The notes: generated from the letters alone by a model not told the origin. DNA of 64,000 bases from Paenibacillus sp. NAIST15-1 (GCF_001894745.1 NZ_BBYF01000003.1:124001-188000); one strand, 5' to 3'. Counted from the stretch's first letter, positions 17,850-26,826 are shown. Made by a program: numbers and translations.

Positions 17850-18525
17850 GCGCCACCTCCAGCCGGTAACCAAGCCCGCGCAGGGTGACGATTCGGAAAG
17901 ACTCATGATCGGCGAAGCGCTCGCGGATTTTTTTTACATGCGTATCGACCGTTCTTTCGTCTCCTTCATAATCCATGCCCCATATCTGATCGATCAATTG
18001 CCTGCGGGTAAACAGTTGTCCCGAATGATTCGCTAGCTGATAGAGCAGTTCGAATTCCTTGCGCGGGAGCGTGATTGTCTCCTGATTCGAGCGGTCGAAA
18101 ATCTGATACCCGAGCTTATCAAGCGTTAGATCACCCAGTTCTATCTGCTGGGAGGACGCAATGCGATAACGTTTGAACAGCGCTTTTACCCGCAGCACCA
18201 TCTCGAGCGGATCGAACGGTTTCGTCAAATAGTCGTCCGTCCCCAGATGAAACCCTTTGATTTTATGATCCTGCTCGCCTTTGGCAGTAATCATCAATAT
18301 CGGAAACTCCCCGTGTTCGCGCAGCTTGCGGCATAACTCCCATCCATCCAGCTTGGGCATCATAATATCGAGAATGACCATATCGAACGGGCGTCCTTCG
18401 GCAACGTATTTCCATGCATCCTCGCCGTTAGCCATTTCGATTATTTCGAACCCTTCGTCGGTCAAATACAAGTTCACCAGCTCCCGGATATGGGCGTCAT
18501 CGTCTACCAGCAATATTTTCGTCAC
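17842..18525 (-). CDS. OmpR-family response regulator
   Basis: A 227-residue regulator. The receiver domain has DDD at 8-10, the phospho-acceptor Asp in MVILDIMMPKLDGWE, and the conserved Lys in YLTKPFDP. The winged-helix DNA-binding domain occupies 130-225 (LPRKEFELLYQLANHSGQ, DERTVDTHVKKIRERF, TLRGLGYRLE). It starts with GTG behind AGAAGGAG. It overlaps the histidine kinase by 8 bases and heads a three-gene unit with the kinase and the RND pump. Confidence 0.95.
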   Translation of the reverse strand: MTKILLVDDDAHIRELVNLYLTDEGFEIIEMANGEDAWKYVAEGRPFDMVILDIMMPKLDGWELCRKLREHGEFPILMITAKGEQDHKIKGFHLGTDDYLTKPFDPLEMVLRVKALFKRYRIASSQQIELGDLTLDKLGYQIFDRSNQETITLPRKEFELLYQLANHSGQLFTRRQLIDQIWGMDYEGDERTVDTHVKKIRERFADHESFRIVTLRGLGYRLEVARD

Positions 18526-18659
18526 GTGTTATCTCCTTCTAGGCTGTTTATTACTTTTCTTTGTAACTTGTCCAACCTATAAAGTCAAATACACGAACGT
18601 TATGAATTCCGAACCGAAATTTTCGCCATGTCCGTTCTTTGAAACATATCCGAGCGCAC

Positions 18660-19229
18660 TTAATAATCGAGGAGTCGTCCATTATCATGCCATTGACCGT
18701 ACATTTTGTTCTCTCTGGTGTTTGTTATGAATTTATCTAATCTGCTCCTATATAATTCTGGTTGATTTTTACAGCCTTGGATCGTATCGATCCGAACTCT
18801 TTTATAGAGATCCGGAAATGCCATAAAATTCTCATATACTTGCTTTTCCTCTTTTAGCCTTTGCTCTATAACCTTATCTATTTTAAAAGAATCGTGGCCC
18901 ATATCAGGCAATACCTTTCTTCCTTCGTCTCTCATTAAGCCCAACTTTTCGAGGCGGCGGACACGTTCCTTATTCAATTCAGTCCATGAACTTCTTTTGC
19001 TTCGGGGAGACAGTCTCTGCGCCAGTTGTGTTTCAGATATTTTCTTTTTGATTCCATCGATCCATCCAAAACATAAAGCTTCTTCGACCGCGTCCAAATA
19101 TAGCAGCGTATCCGGGATTGGCGTCAACCGAACTACGACCCAACAAGAGGTTTCAGTCTTACTATTCTCCTGCAGCCACTCCCTCAAATCTTCTCTCGAT
19201 TTTGCCGTAATTAAATTTCCGATTTCCAT
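18660..19229 (-). CDS. YdeI/OmpD-associated family protein
   Basis: A 189-residue soluble protein of the YdeI family. Typical segments are TETSCWVVVRLTP, the conserved LYLDAVEEALCFGWIDGIKKK, RLSPRSKRSSWTELNKERV and the C-terminal REETRQ-like helix region. Bacterial members have been linked to bacteriocin or peptide protection, but the biochemical function is unsettled. A GGAG lies rather far (13 bases) upstream of the ATG. An unidentified gene remnant abuts its 5' end. Confidence 0.85.
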   Translation of the reverse strand: MEIGNLITAKSREDLREWLQENSKTETSCWVVVRLTPIPDTLLYLDAVEEALCFGWIDGIKKKISETQLAQRLSPRSKRSSWTELNKERVRRLEKLGLMRDEGRKVLPDMGHDSFKIDKVIEQRLKEEKQVYENFMAFPDLYKRVRIDTIQGCKNQPELYRSRLDKFITNTRENKMYGQWHDNGRLLDY

Positions 19230-19232
19230 ATA

Positions 19233-19394
19233 TTACACACATTCTCCGTTCTCATGTTTTGGGTTATTGAATTCATTATAGAGCCTATGGCCTTTGATAT
19301 CATCGACATTACTGGCCAGACGCGGCACAATTTCTGATATGCGTGTTTGACGGATTCCGGCCATTGGATTGTTAAGCAGAATGGCTTGCTTAAA
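19233..19394 (-). pseudogene. C-terminal remnant of an unidentified protein
   Basis: A 53-codon open frame without its own start has a protein-like sequence ending IKGHRLYNEFNNPKHENG before a stop 4 bases from the YdeI start. A neighbouring frame upstream also looks coding, suggesting frameshift decay. I cannot name the family. Confidence 0.3.
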
Positions 19395-19431
19395 TCAAAT
19401 CGGCTTACTTCGGAGCCATTCTCTGTTGATA

Positions 19432-19470
19432 GTATAAAAAAAGATGTATGACAACAGTCTGTCATACATC
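19432..19470 (-). terminator. Rho-independent terminator of the WYL regulator gene
   Basis: A perfect 10-bp stem GATGTATGAC/GTCATACATC with an 8-base loop is followed on the minus strand by seven T residues. The stem includes the stop codon of the regulator gene. Confidence 0.9.
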
Positions 19471-20379
19471 TTCATAAAGCTTGAGCGCATTTTGAAGCTG
19501 TGCTTTTAAGATGCCTCGCAGTGCATAAGGTTCGAGAACTTCGGCGCCACTGCCAAAACCAAGCAGAATTGTCCAAAGCCATCGTGCTTCCAACGGTTGA
19601 TAAACAGGAATCCGCATCGTCATACTTCCATCGACATGAAATTGCTTATCAATCTGGTGAAACTGATCCAGCGCTTCCGCCAATGCCTCCGGCCGCACCC
19701 GGATCACTACATCCTCCAACTGATCTTGCCATCCCTTGTTTGAAGAAGCAGCCTCTTCCGGCACTTCTTGATGCGGTTGAAAAGTATCCTGTGTCACGAA
19801 CAAATTCATCAACCGCGACAGTCGGAACTCCCGATAATCTTGCCGAGCTCGGCAAAACCCGTACATGTACCAATTCCGATATTTAAAATGAAGCCGCAGC
19901 GGTTCCAGCTCACGGGTCGTGCGTTCATTCTTTGCATTGATATAATCAAAGCGGACGATATTTCGCTGGGCAATGGCCATGTGTAAACAACGAAGCACAT
20001 CGGGTTCCGTGCGCCAGGTTTCCAGGTCCACGGACAGAGTCGTGGCGCGATCCTCCGATTCAAGCGTCTGCAGTCTTTCGATGGTCCCCAGCGCACGCTC
20101 ATCATCAAATACGGTGGAAAGGCTTCTGAGCACGGTAATCAGAGAATTGACATCGTATGAACCGAGCAGACTTTTAACCATTTTGTATCCATCTATCATC
20201 CCATATCCGCCATTCGTTCCTTGATACGATACGACCGGGAAGCCCGCGGCACAGATCGCTTCGATATCCCTGTAGATGGTTCTTTGGGAAACTTGAAACT
20301 CTTCGGCCAACATGGAGGCAGACAACACGTCATGGTTCAGCAGCTTGTAAATGATAGAGATCAATCGCTCCAATTTCAT
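19462..20379 (-). CDS. WYL-domain transcriptional regulator (YafY family)
   Basis: A 305-residue regulator. An N-terminal HTH-11 winged helix (LLNHDVLSASMLAEEFQVSQRTIYRDIEAI) is followed by GTNGGYGMIDGYKM, both typical of YafY/DeoR-type proteins. A WYL domain occupies about 140-215, with the ligand-binding LRLHFKYRNWYMYGFCR patch, and a WCX-like domain follows. WYL proteins sense nucleic acid or nucleotide ligands. The ATG at 20379 is preferred because GGTGGGG stands 6 bases before it. A strong terminator follows directly, so the gene is monocistronic. Confidence 0.92.
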   Translation of the reverse strand: MKLERLISIIYKLLNHDVLSASMLAEEFQVSQRTIYRDIEAICAAGFPVVSYQGTNGGYGMIDGYKMVKSLLGSYDVNSLITVLRSLSTVFDDERALGTIERLQTLESEDRATTLSVDLETWRTEPDVLRCLHMAIAQRNIVRFDYINAKNERTTRELEPLRLHFKYRNWYMYGFCRARQDYREFRLSRLMNLFVTQDTFQPHQEVPEEAASSNKGWQDQLEDVVIRVRPEALAEALDQFHQIDKQFHVDGSMTMRIPVYQPLEARWLWTILLGFGSGAEVLEPYALRGILKAQLQNALKLYEDV

Positions 20380-20447
20380 ATGTGTCCCCACCCGTTATTA
20401 CAATTCGTATGGCTGGTCAGTATTATATCACAGATTTATTTAGATAT

Positions 20448-21089
20448 TTAATCTGCCCATCCCCTGAATTTGGCCATCGCTTGGTCGTAATTGTTCATAT
20501 CGTGTACTTCTTCCAGCAATACCGCAACCTTTTTCTTAGTTTTCATTTTGGAATACCGTTCCTGATTGATCGGCTGCTTAATCGTGTGCCCGGATGGCAG
20601 CGTCATGACCGCAAATTGACGGTATTTCCCTTGATATTCCGTTTTATATACACCAATCAATTCAACTTCTGCCTTCAGGCTGAGCTTTACATTTTTCAGT
20701 TCCTTTTCCGCTGCCTGCTTGGAAGAATAGGTTTTGATCGCCTTCCATGGAGACAGATGCACATCATTCCGCTTGCCGTCCTTGACGACCATGTCGGCCG
20801 TCATATATTTCAGCGCCCAGATCGTATCGCCGGTTGCATAATTGCCATCGTTCGGCAGCAGCTCGTTATCGGGAGAAAGCGTCATGTCTCCTCCAATGAG
20901 ATCACCAACCGTGACAGATTCGATTTTATAATCCCATGGCACCGTCGTTGCGTTCACGTTGGCAGTACTCTTACCGTTGCCCACGCTCTCTCCCGAACGA
21001 TGATTGCACATGTTTGCGACTAAAATAATAATGGCGATTGCTATTACGATCGTCAATATTTTACGAGAGTTATAGGGTTTGCGGCTCAT
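20448..21089 (-). CDS. Membrane-anchored protein of duplicated ATP-grasp operon, copy 1
   Basis: A 213-residue protein with one N-terminal membrane anchor (about 10-27) after a basic start, and an extracytoplasmic part. It is clearly paralogous to the protein at 26152-26826. Conserved blocks are VPWDYKIES, GDLIGGDMTLSPDN, LLPNDGNYATGD, VYKTEYQGK and the end LEEVHDMNNYDQAMAKFRGW. I recognise no named domain. It starts 2 bases after the ATP-grasp gene and is the last gene of copy 1. The DUF350 gene that follows its paralogue in copy 2 is absent here. Confidence 0.8.
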   Translation of the reverse strand: MSRKPYNSRKILTIVIAIAIIILVANMCNHRSGESVGNGKSTANVNATTVPWDYKIESVTVGDLIGGDMTLSPDNELLPNDGNYATGDTIWALKYMTADMVVKDGKRNDVHLSPWKAIKTYSSKQAAEKELKNVKLSLKAEVELIGVYKTEYQGKYRQFAVMTLPSGHTIKQPINQERYSKMKTKKKVAVLLEEVHDMNNYDQAMAKFRGWAD

Positions 21090-21091
21090 AT

Positions 21092-22282
21092 CTATTTTTT
21101 CACTCCAATCGCGATGAATTGGCTGTTATTGCCCGTGATTAACCCGCCGGCACGGCCTAAAATTCCGCACGGAACGCCGTTAATGACGAATACCCCTGTC
21201 AGCAGCCGAAACGTGCCGTGGCTTAGCTCGATGCTCGCCAGGTCTGCTCGCTTCTGGAATACGCGGCTAAAGAAGCAGCTCGTATCGAATCCGTCCTTAT
21301 CCTCGACTTCCATGTTGCCCTGTCCATCGAATAAGCGTACGGAGCCTCCTTCGCGCCCAAACATCGATTTGGACACATAGCTTCCATTAAATACGGCCTT
21401 ATTGTAGGTGGGCAGCACGTAATGCTCAATAACGGCATGCTCCTCCTGCGTGTACATCTCTGAGCCTAATTCGTGAATAGCCCATATGACAGCCTGCAGC
21501 CCTTTCGATTGTAAAATGATGGCATGCGGGGAATTCAGGATCTGAATTTGGCCTGTTTCGATCGAATAAGCGAGCGCTTCTCCGCCATCGTCGATACCCA
21601 TCCATTCCTTTGGATACAACGCGAACAGACTTCGTATCGTCTGCTGTCCCACCTTGACTTCACCCTCATCGATCCACATATCCAAGCAATCCATGCAGCT
21701 TATTTGCAGCTCCGAATGCTTGACCAGCATCTCGATCGTTCCTGAATCCTCGGCATGCTCACCATACGCGACGCAAGCCGCATATTCCGGCCGCTCATCG
21801 GCCCAAGCTTCCTTTATTCGTCTTGCCATTCCAACGTTCGGCGTAGCGAGTCCGTATTGCTCGCACATCCAAGGCGTCGCAACCGCCGCTTCCACATATC
21901 CTGTAGGAGTGTCTGCATTCAATTCCAGCAGCTTTATCGCCCCATCATCATCTATGGCGAAGTCGAAGCGCGCATATTTGCTTAGCTTGCCGAACTCCTT
22001 CGGCTCTATGCTATCCAAGCCATCCCAGAGCACTTCCGGTATCGATAATAATGCATATAAGTCCCTTCGCCCGAGAACAAAGCGCGCCGTCTTGTCGAAG
22101 ATGTTCCAGAGCTTGGCCGATACGACCATAAGTTCCTGAGCCATGCCTTCACTTATCGCAATCACCTGATCGATCCAGTACTGCTCCTCCCCGATATCCG
22201 CCCATGTGAATCCAAGCTCTTTCAGTTGGTCTACGCGCGCCGCTCGATCCGTATGCGGTTGCCCTATCGTTTCGAATTTCAT
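21092..22282 (-). CDS. Glutathionylspermidine synthase-like ATP-grasp ligase, copy 1
   Basis: A 396-residue protein of the GSP_synth ATP-grasp family, similar to the synthetase half of E. coli Gsp and to YjfC. Recognisable parts are KLLELNADTPTGYVEAAVAT, the SMFGREGG phosphate-contact loop near the end, and VINGVPCGILGRAGGLITG. The family forms an amide between a carboxylate and an amine using ATP; glutathione and spermidine are not proven substrates here. Its start codon overlaps the stop of the Ser/Gly-rich gene (TAATG), showing tight coupling. Over the last 42 residues it matches copy 2 at 38 positions. Confidence 0.9.
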   Translation of the reverse strand: MKFETIGQPHTDRAARVDQLKELGFTWADIGEEQYWIDQVIAISEGMAQELMVVSAKLWNIFDKTARFVLGRRDLYALLSIPEVLWDGLDSIEPKEFGKLSKYARFDFAIDDDGAIKLLELNADTPTGYVEAAVATPWMCEQYGLATPNVGMARRIKEAWADERPEYAACVAYGEHAEDSGTIEMLVKHSELQISCMDCLDMWIDEGEVKVGQQTIRSLFALYPKEWMGIDDGGEALAYSIETGQIQILNSPHAIILQSKGLQAVIWAIHELGSEMYTQEEHAVIEHYVLPTYNKAVFNGSYVSKSMFGREGGSVRLFDGQGNMEVEDKDGFDTSCFFSRVFQKRADLASIELSHGTFRLLTGVFVINGVPCGILGRAGGLITGNNSQFIAIGVKK

Positions 22283-23286
22283 TATCCGCCGAACCCCCCG
22301 CTGCTTGATGAACGACTTGAGGAGCTATATCCGCTTGATCTCCCACCGATGCCACCAACAGATGTAGATCTTGATTTAGACGAGCCGAATGACGAACTGC
22401 TGCGGCTTGATGAACTGCTACGAGTCGATGAGCTGCTATAGCCAGAGCTGCTGGACTTCGATTTGCTATTGGATACTGATCCGCTACCGCTCACGCGATA
22501 TGAATTATTCGTTGAACCTCGGCTCACCGAGCTGCTGCCAGTCTTCGATTTGCTGCTGGTTCCTGATCCGCTACCGCTCTTCGATTTGCTCCTTGTCGAC
22601 GAATTCCCTCCAGATACGATGCCGCTACCGCTCTTGCTTTGCTGCTTGCTCGTTAAACCGTTGCTGACAGAAGTGCTGCCGGCCTTCGCTTTATCGGTAC
22701 CGCTTCCGTTCGACGATCTACGCGTCACAGTTCCCGTTCCCTTCGAGGTAAACGGACGTACGGTTGAGTTCACGACCGGGCGGTTTTGGAAAGTATCGCT
22801 CGAGAACGATTTTGCTCGATAAGGCTTATTCGTGCGAGTATCAAAGACTTTCCCGCTTGTCGCCCAGCTGGACGAGGAATAGGGTCTGCCGCTGTTGAAA
22901 ATCATGTGGTACAAAAGGATATCGTCCCAGCCAAATCCTCCATCGCGAATGACAATCGGTTGAGATGATTCGCCAGTACCATTGAATCCAGTTGTTCCAG
23001 ACGCACTGTTCGATCCTCCTGAAGAAGGTACGCTTTCGCCAGTTTGTCCCACCTTCTTTTCTTCTTTTACAAAAGGGATATTCCAGTCTGCGCTTGGATC
23101 AAAATAGGCCTTGACTTCCTCCGTCGACCATTCGGTCAATTTGGGTGTTTCCGCCTGCGCGGCAATTGCTTGTCCCGTTCCGAACGGAATCATGAGCAGG
23201 TTTGCGGCCAAGGCAACGCCAAGCGATGTGCTCAATACTTTTAGCTGCGTATGTACCAGTTCTTTCTCTTTCTCTTTCTCTTCCAT
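22282..23286 (-). CDS. Ser/Gly-rich exported protein with glycine tail, copy 1 (YjfM/DUF1190-like)
   Basis: A 334-residue protein. A cytoplasmic Glu/Lys start and a hydrophobic segment (about 18-42, ending GQAIAAQA) suggest export or anchoring. A conserved core follows (LTEWSTEEVKAYFDPSADWN, then GGFGWDDILLYHMIFNSG and VFDTRTNKPYRAKSF). The last 150 residues are nearly all Ser, Gly, Lys and Thr and end in SSSGGFGG. The layout resembles E. coli YjfM (DUF1190), which also precedes a GSP-synthase-like gene and has a glycine-ended low-complexity tail. I infer that it may be the substrate of the adjacent ATP-grasp ligase. Confidence 0.75.
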   Translation of the reverse strand: MEEKEKEKELVHTQLKVLSTSLGVALAANLLMIPFGTGQAIAAQAETPKLTEWSTEEVKAYFDPSADWNIPFVKEEKKVGQTGESVPSSGGSNSASGTTGFNGTGESSQPIVIRDGGFGWDDILLYHMIFNSGRPYSSSSWATSGKVFDTRTNKPYRAKSFSSDTFQNRPVVNSTVRPFTSKGTGTVTRRSSNGSGTDKAKAGSTSVSNGLTSKQQSKSGSGIVSGGNSSTRSKSKSGSGSGTSSKSKTGSSSVSRGSTNNSYRVSGSGSVSNSKSKSSSSGYSSSSTRSSSSSRSSSSFGSSKSRSTSVGGIGGRSSGYSSSSRSSSSGGFGG

Positions 23287-23313
23287 TCCATCCAGCCCCC
23301 TATTACTGCTTAC

Positions 23314-23523
23314 TCATGGTTGATGTACCGCTTCGACGAGCAGCTCGAAATTACCTGAATTTACATTCAAGCGCCCTTCCAGCATCTCATATTCCATGTC
23401 GTTCACGAGCAAATAGTTGGCGTGATTCAGCAATTGAATCATCGCAGCGTTCCATTCCCGCTCATCGAGCAAGACTAGTTCACCCGAAGAGGTCTTTTCA
23501 AATATGATCATTTTGGTCTGCAT
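23314..23523 (-). CDS. 69-residue conserved protein, first gene of ATP-grasp operon copy 1
   Basis: A small acidic soluble protein, beginning at the ATG that follows GATAGGAGAGAAGAGC. It is identical to the copy 2 protein at 51 of 69 positions, with the conserved centre HANYLLVND and EYEMLEGRLNVN. No known family is recognised. It lies 27 bp upstream of the Ser/Gly-rich gene and directly behind a shared promoter type. Strong conservation of such a short protein argues for a real role, perhaps as partner or regulator of the ligase. Confidence 0.8.
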   Translation of the reverse strand: MQTKMIIFEKTSSGELVLLDEREWNAAMIQLLNHANYLLVNDMEYEMLEGRLNVNSGNFELLVEAVHQP

Positions 23524-23573
23524 GCTCTTCTCTCCTATCATAATCATGGATCTTCCACCAAAATTCCTCAATT

Positions 23574-23601
23574 AGTATATCATCTCTCAAAAAAATGTTA
23601 A
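23574..23601 (-). promoter_or_regulatory. SigA-type promoter of ATP-grasp operon copy 1
   Basis: On the minus strand a TTAACA -35 box (23596-23601) and a TATACT -10 box (23574-23579) are separated by 16 bp. The -10 is extended (TGATATACT). The same extended -10 occurs at the equivalent place before copy 2. The rest of the 23524-23879 gap is AT-rich and holds a terminator. Confidence 0.65.
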
Positions 23602-23812
23602 GTAAATATTTTCTTTTTTTGCTATTTAGACTCTATTTACAAATAAAATTTCGCTTTACGCACAAATTTTAAGTTAATATTTTACATTTATTCATCAATT
23701 TCACCTCATCTTCAACCGAATGTGTATTGATAAACTTTCAACCTATGAACCCTCATTTTAGTAATGGGAAAAAATCTTTTTCCTCCTCTTTAATGTTCGC
23801 TCCTTGTTCCAT

Positions 23813-23856
23813 CCAAAAACAAAGATGACCGACGTCCTCAATCAGACGTCGGTCAT
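23813..23856 (-). terminator. Rho-independent terminator after the thioesterase gene
   Basis: A perfect 12-bp stem ATGACCGACGTC/GACGTCGGTCAT with an 8-base loop lies 24 bp after the thioesterase stop, followed on the minus strand by a T-rich stretch. Confidence 0.85.
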
Positions 23857-23879
23857 ACTCATTACAGTTCTTTTATCTA

Positions 23880-24596
23880 TCACACGGTGAGAACAGGAAG
23901 TAAGGTACGATTTAATATATCGGTTACCTTCGTGGTGTACTCGTTAAGGAAGAAGTGGCCGCCTGGAAGCATATGTACGGTGCAATCGGCGGAGCTGTGC
24001 TGCTTCCAAGCTTGCAAATCCGGCAAGGAGATTGCATCCTCCTCCCCGCTTAATACAGAAATGTTACAGGAAAGTTTGCCCAGACGCTCTTCATATTGAT
24101 ACAAATCCACAAGTCTGAAATCCGTCCGCAATACGGGAAGAAACAGCGTTAAAAGCTCTTTATTCTCGAGCAGCTCTTTGGGCGTTCCCCCTAATCGAAT
24201 AATCTCATCCAGAAACTCATCGTCCGGGAGATCGTAATATTTCGTCCGTCTGCTTTCGATATGCGGTGCTCTACGCCCGGAGAAAAAGATATGCTTGGGC
24301 TCAGGTCGCTTCAGCTCCGATATTTTGTGCGCGAGATCATAAGCAATCCAGCTTCCCATACTGTGCCCGAATATCGAGTAGGGGCCTTCATCAAGCTGAC
24401 TTTCGATCTTGCCATACACGTCTTCGATCATGTCTTCGAAGCTGTCATAGAACGGGGTTCCAAAATACTTGCCTCTGCCGGCCAATTCTACGGGAATCAG
24501 TTCAATGCCCGTTGCCAAATGGGCTTTCCATTTGTTATAAATCATGGCAGACGCTCCTGCATACGGGAAACAAAATAATTTCATCTCTGGCTTCAT
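23880..24596 (-). CDS. Type II thioesterase (NRPS/PKS editing, GrsT/SrfAD-like)
   Basis: A 238-residue alpha/beta hydrolase. It starts MKLFCFPYAGASA, carries the nucleophile elbow GHSMGSW near residue 97, has an acid in LSGEEDAIS, and ends with the catalytic His in LPGGHFFLNEY. This is the pattern of stand-alone thioesterases that remove wrong acyl groups from carrier proteins. AGGAGGT precedes the ATG. It probably serves the NRPS that begins near 1959, although 22 kb separates them. It stands between the two copies of the ATP-grasp operon. Confidence 0.92.
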   Translation of the reverse strand: MKPEMKLFCFPYAGASAMIYNKWKAHLATGIELIPVELAGRGKYFGTPFYDSFEDMIEDVYGKIESQLDEGPYSIFGHSMGSWIAYDLAHKISELKRPEPKHIFFSGRRAPHIESRRTKYYDLPDDEFLDEIIRLGGTPKELLENKELLTLFLPVLRTDFRLVDLYQYEERLGKLSCNISVLSGEEDAISLPDLQAWKQHSSADCTVHMLPGGHFFLNEYTTKVTDILNRTLLPVLTV

Positions 24597-24653
24597 CTTT
24601 ACCTCCTAAAATACATAGCTTTATATCTATAAAAGCATTGATATCGCTTGGAG

Positions 24654-25469
24654 TTACGGTCGTACTGGGACTGATATGCCCGTTCGCACCATTCGCAACA
24701 GCTCTTGTTCATGGTCTGGATGACAAGCGATAAGGTATGGCTCTGAATTCATCCCAGTAAACGTTTCCCCATTAAAATCAATGACGGATCCGCCCGCTTC
24801 CTTAACCATCAGAATGCCTGAATACAAGTCATCTCCTTCAGATTTATACAGAACGATTCCATCCAAATCTCCCTTGGCAAGCATGCACCATTGCAAGGTT
24901 GGAGCCCATAGGCGCATCATTCGCTTGCATCTTGTGTCAATATAATGGCGCAAGCCAACTGCGATAGGATCCTGCTGTACCTTATGCCCTTGAATCCAGC
25001 CAATATTCCCTTTGTGCAAACTAGGACAGCTCTTTACTTGCATTCGCTGGTCATTGCAATAGGCTCCATTCCCAACTGCTGCGTGAAATAGTCGATCCGT
25101 CATCGGCTCATACACCACGCCCACAACCGGTTCTTGTTGATACATAACGGTGATGGAGCAGGAGAAGAGCGGGATACCAATTGCAAAATTATTTGTTCCG
25201 TCCAGCGGATCTACGAGCCATTGCCAATCACTGCTGACTCCAATAACCCCAGCTTCCTCACTATGGATTTGATGATCAGGGAAGGCAGCCTGTATTTCCT
25301 TTACAATGATTGCTTCCGCTAATAAATCAGCCTCTGTAACGACGTCTCCATGCTCATCTTTCATTTCTACGTGTGCCACTTGATCGAACAATTGCTTAAT
25401 CGCCAGTCCAGCTTGTCGAGCCGCCTCGATTGCTACTTCTCTAGCATCCTGAATGATAAGCTGATTCAC
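24654..25469 (-). CDS. Inositol monophosphatase family phosphatase
   Basis: A 271-residue Mg-dependent phosphatase. It has the metal-binding Glu in HSEEAGV, the signature WLVDPLDGTNNFA at about 87-99, and the C-terminal GDDLYSGILMVKEAGG. The last motif departs from the usual WDxAAG (LYSG here), so the substrate may not be inositol phosphate; relatives act on PAP, fructose-1,6-bisphosphate or histidinol phosphate. It starts with GTG behind a purine-rich GGGGGGAGG. It lies 57 bp upstream of the thioesterase, in the same direction. Confidence 0.88.
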   Translation of the reverse strand: MNQLIIQDAREVAIEAARQAGLAIKQLFDQVAHVEMKDEHGDVVTEADLLAEAIIVKEIQAAFPDHQIHSEEAGVIGVSSDWQWLVDPLDGTNNFAIGIPLFSCSITVMYQQEPVVGVVYEPMTDRLFHAAVGNGAYCNDQRMQVKSCPSLHKGNIGWIQGHKVQQDPIAVGLRHYIDTRCKRMMRLWAPTLQWCMLAKGDLDGIVLYKSEGDDLYSGILMVKEAGGSVIDFNGETFTGMNSEPYLIACHPDHEQELLRMVRTGISVPVRP

Positions 25470-25686
25470 GATATAACCTCCCCCCGTTAGTAGGATGAAT
25501 AACTACATGACCACTACTATTTTCCCGACTAGATGTGCATAGTTGATCACTAACTACCTCGATTCATCTTCCATATCTTGTATACAGTTTACTAGGTTCG
25601 AGTTAACTAGGCAATTCATAGATACATCATGAACATAATCATTACGTAAAGGAAGGTGCCATTCTTGGCCTTGAGACAACCACACG

Positions 25687-25748
25687 AAAAAAAAGACTCC
25701 CTTCTATAGAACAAAAGTTCATGTTCCTAAGTTACTAATCAGGGAGTC
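25687..25748 (-). terminator. Rho-independent terminator after ATP-grasp operon copy 2
   Basis: The stem GACTCCCT (25695-25702)/AGGGAGTC (25741-25748) encloses a long loop, and on the minus strand eight T residues follow. It lies just downstream of the DUF350 gene, so it ends operon copy 2. Confidence 0.75.
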
Positions 25749-25765
25749 CTTGTGTACACAAGCGA

Positions 25766-26155
25766 TTATATGATTAAACTGCTAATAGCGAATCCCATGC
25801 CAATGTATAGGAAACACAATAATATACCAACTGCAGTATTCCGATTCTGCAACTGCTCAGCTACACTCATCTTCGGAGTAACGAGATCAAACAGCAAATA
25901 CGTTGCGATCAAACAGATGTATCCAACGCCAAACCATAGTGCCATATGGATAATGGATGAGTTCGTAAAAGCCGACACACCGAGCACAATTGCCGTGCCC
26001 ATGAACTTGCCGCCCATCGCAAGCCCTACTGCAACATTGCCCTTCTTCAATTCTTCGAAATCATTAAATGGCGTCAGCACACTGAACACATACATGCCGA
26101 TAAATTGTAACGCCATGATCGTGAGAATACTGATCAAAATATTCATAAATATCAT
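25766..26155 (-). CDS. DUF350 family membrane protein (YjfL-like)
   Basis: A 129-residue protein with four membrane helices and the DUF350 pattern: the segment ELKKGNVAVGLAMGGKFMGTAIV after TM1 and the repeated LQNRNTAVGILLCFLYIGMG near the end. E. coli YjfL has the same domain and stands beside YjfM and the ligase YjfC. The start ATG at 26153-26155 overlaps the upstream stop codon (ATGA), so it belongs to operon copy 2. Copy 1 lacks this gene. DUF350 biochemistry is unknown; a channel or membrane scaffold role is a guess. Confidence 0.88.
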   Translation of the reverse strand: MIFMNILISILTIMALQFIGMYVFSVLTPFNDFEELKKGNVAVGLAMGGKFMGTAIVLGVSAFTNSSIIHMALWFGVGYICLIATYLLFDLVTPKMSVAEQLQNRNTAVGILLCFLYIGMGFAISSLII

Positions 26156-26826
26156 TCTGCCCACCCCCGGAATTTGGCCATCGCTAAATCATAGTCCACA
26201 AAATCATGAACTTCTTCCAGCATCACGTTGACCTTTTTCTTGTTTTTGAACTTCTGATAACGAACATCATCAATTGGCTGCTTCACTGTATGTCCGGATG
26301 GAAGGGTGATCACGGCGAATTGACGGAGTTTACCCTGGTACTCGGTTTTGTACACACCCACTAATTCAACCTCGGCCTTCAAGTTGAGCTTCAGCTCCTT
26401 CAAATCTCTCTCGGCCGCTTCCTTGGATGAGTACGATTTAATCGGTTCCCATGACGACAAATTAATATCGTTCCCCTTCTCGTTAATAGGGAGCATATTA
26501 GCTGTCATATACTTGAGCGTCCATACTTGATCACCAGTCGCATAATTGTTGTCATTCGGCAGCAGTTGATTATCCGGCAGGATTGTCATATCTCCTCCGA
26601 TGATGTCTCCTACCTTAGCGCTCTCAATCTTATAATCCCAAGGTACCGTTGCTGTATCTATGGAATTGTCGTTTCCTTCAGCTCCGAGATTAATGATGTA
26701 CACGAAGAAAATAATTAGACAGGCAAATATCCCTAGCACAAGCAGATTGTTGATCATTCGTTTCTTTTTTTGCTGCTGAACACGAATGTCGTGATTTCGA
26801 CTCCCGCTATTTCGATTCAGGCTCAT
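26152..26826 (-). CDS. Membrane-anchored protein of duplicated ATP-grasp operon, copy 2
   Basis: A 224-residue paralogue of 20448-21089. Its basic N-terminus of about 24 residues is longer, followed by one hydrophobic anchor (25-45). The extracytoplasmic part keeps the blocks VPWDYKIES, GDIIGGDMTILPDN, VYKTEYQGK and MAKFRGW. Its ATG overlaps the stop of the ATP-grasp gene by one base, and its stop overlaps the DUF350 start, so expression is tightly coupled. The domain is unnamed to me. The outer face location suggests interaction with the exported Ser/Gly-rich protein. Confidence 0.8.
   Translation of the reverse strand: MSLNRNSGSRNHDIRVQQQKKKRMINNLLVLGIFACLIIFFVYIINLGAEGNDNSIDTATVPWDYKIESAKVGDIIGGDMTILPDNQLLPNDNNYATGDQVWTLKYMTANMLPINEKGNDINLSSWEPIKSYSSKEAAERDLKELKLNLKAEVELVGVYKTEYQGKLRQFAVITLPSGHTVKQPIDDVRYQKFKNKKKVNVMLEEVHDFVDYDLAMAKFRGWAE

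Noticed and set aside
22389..22822. Plus-strand frames opposite the Ser-rich tail
   Set aside because: They are low-complexity antisense shadows of the repetitive serine codons.
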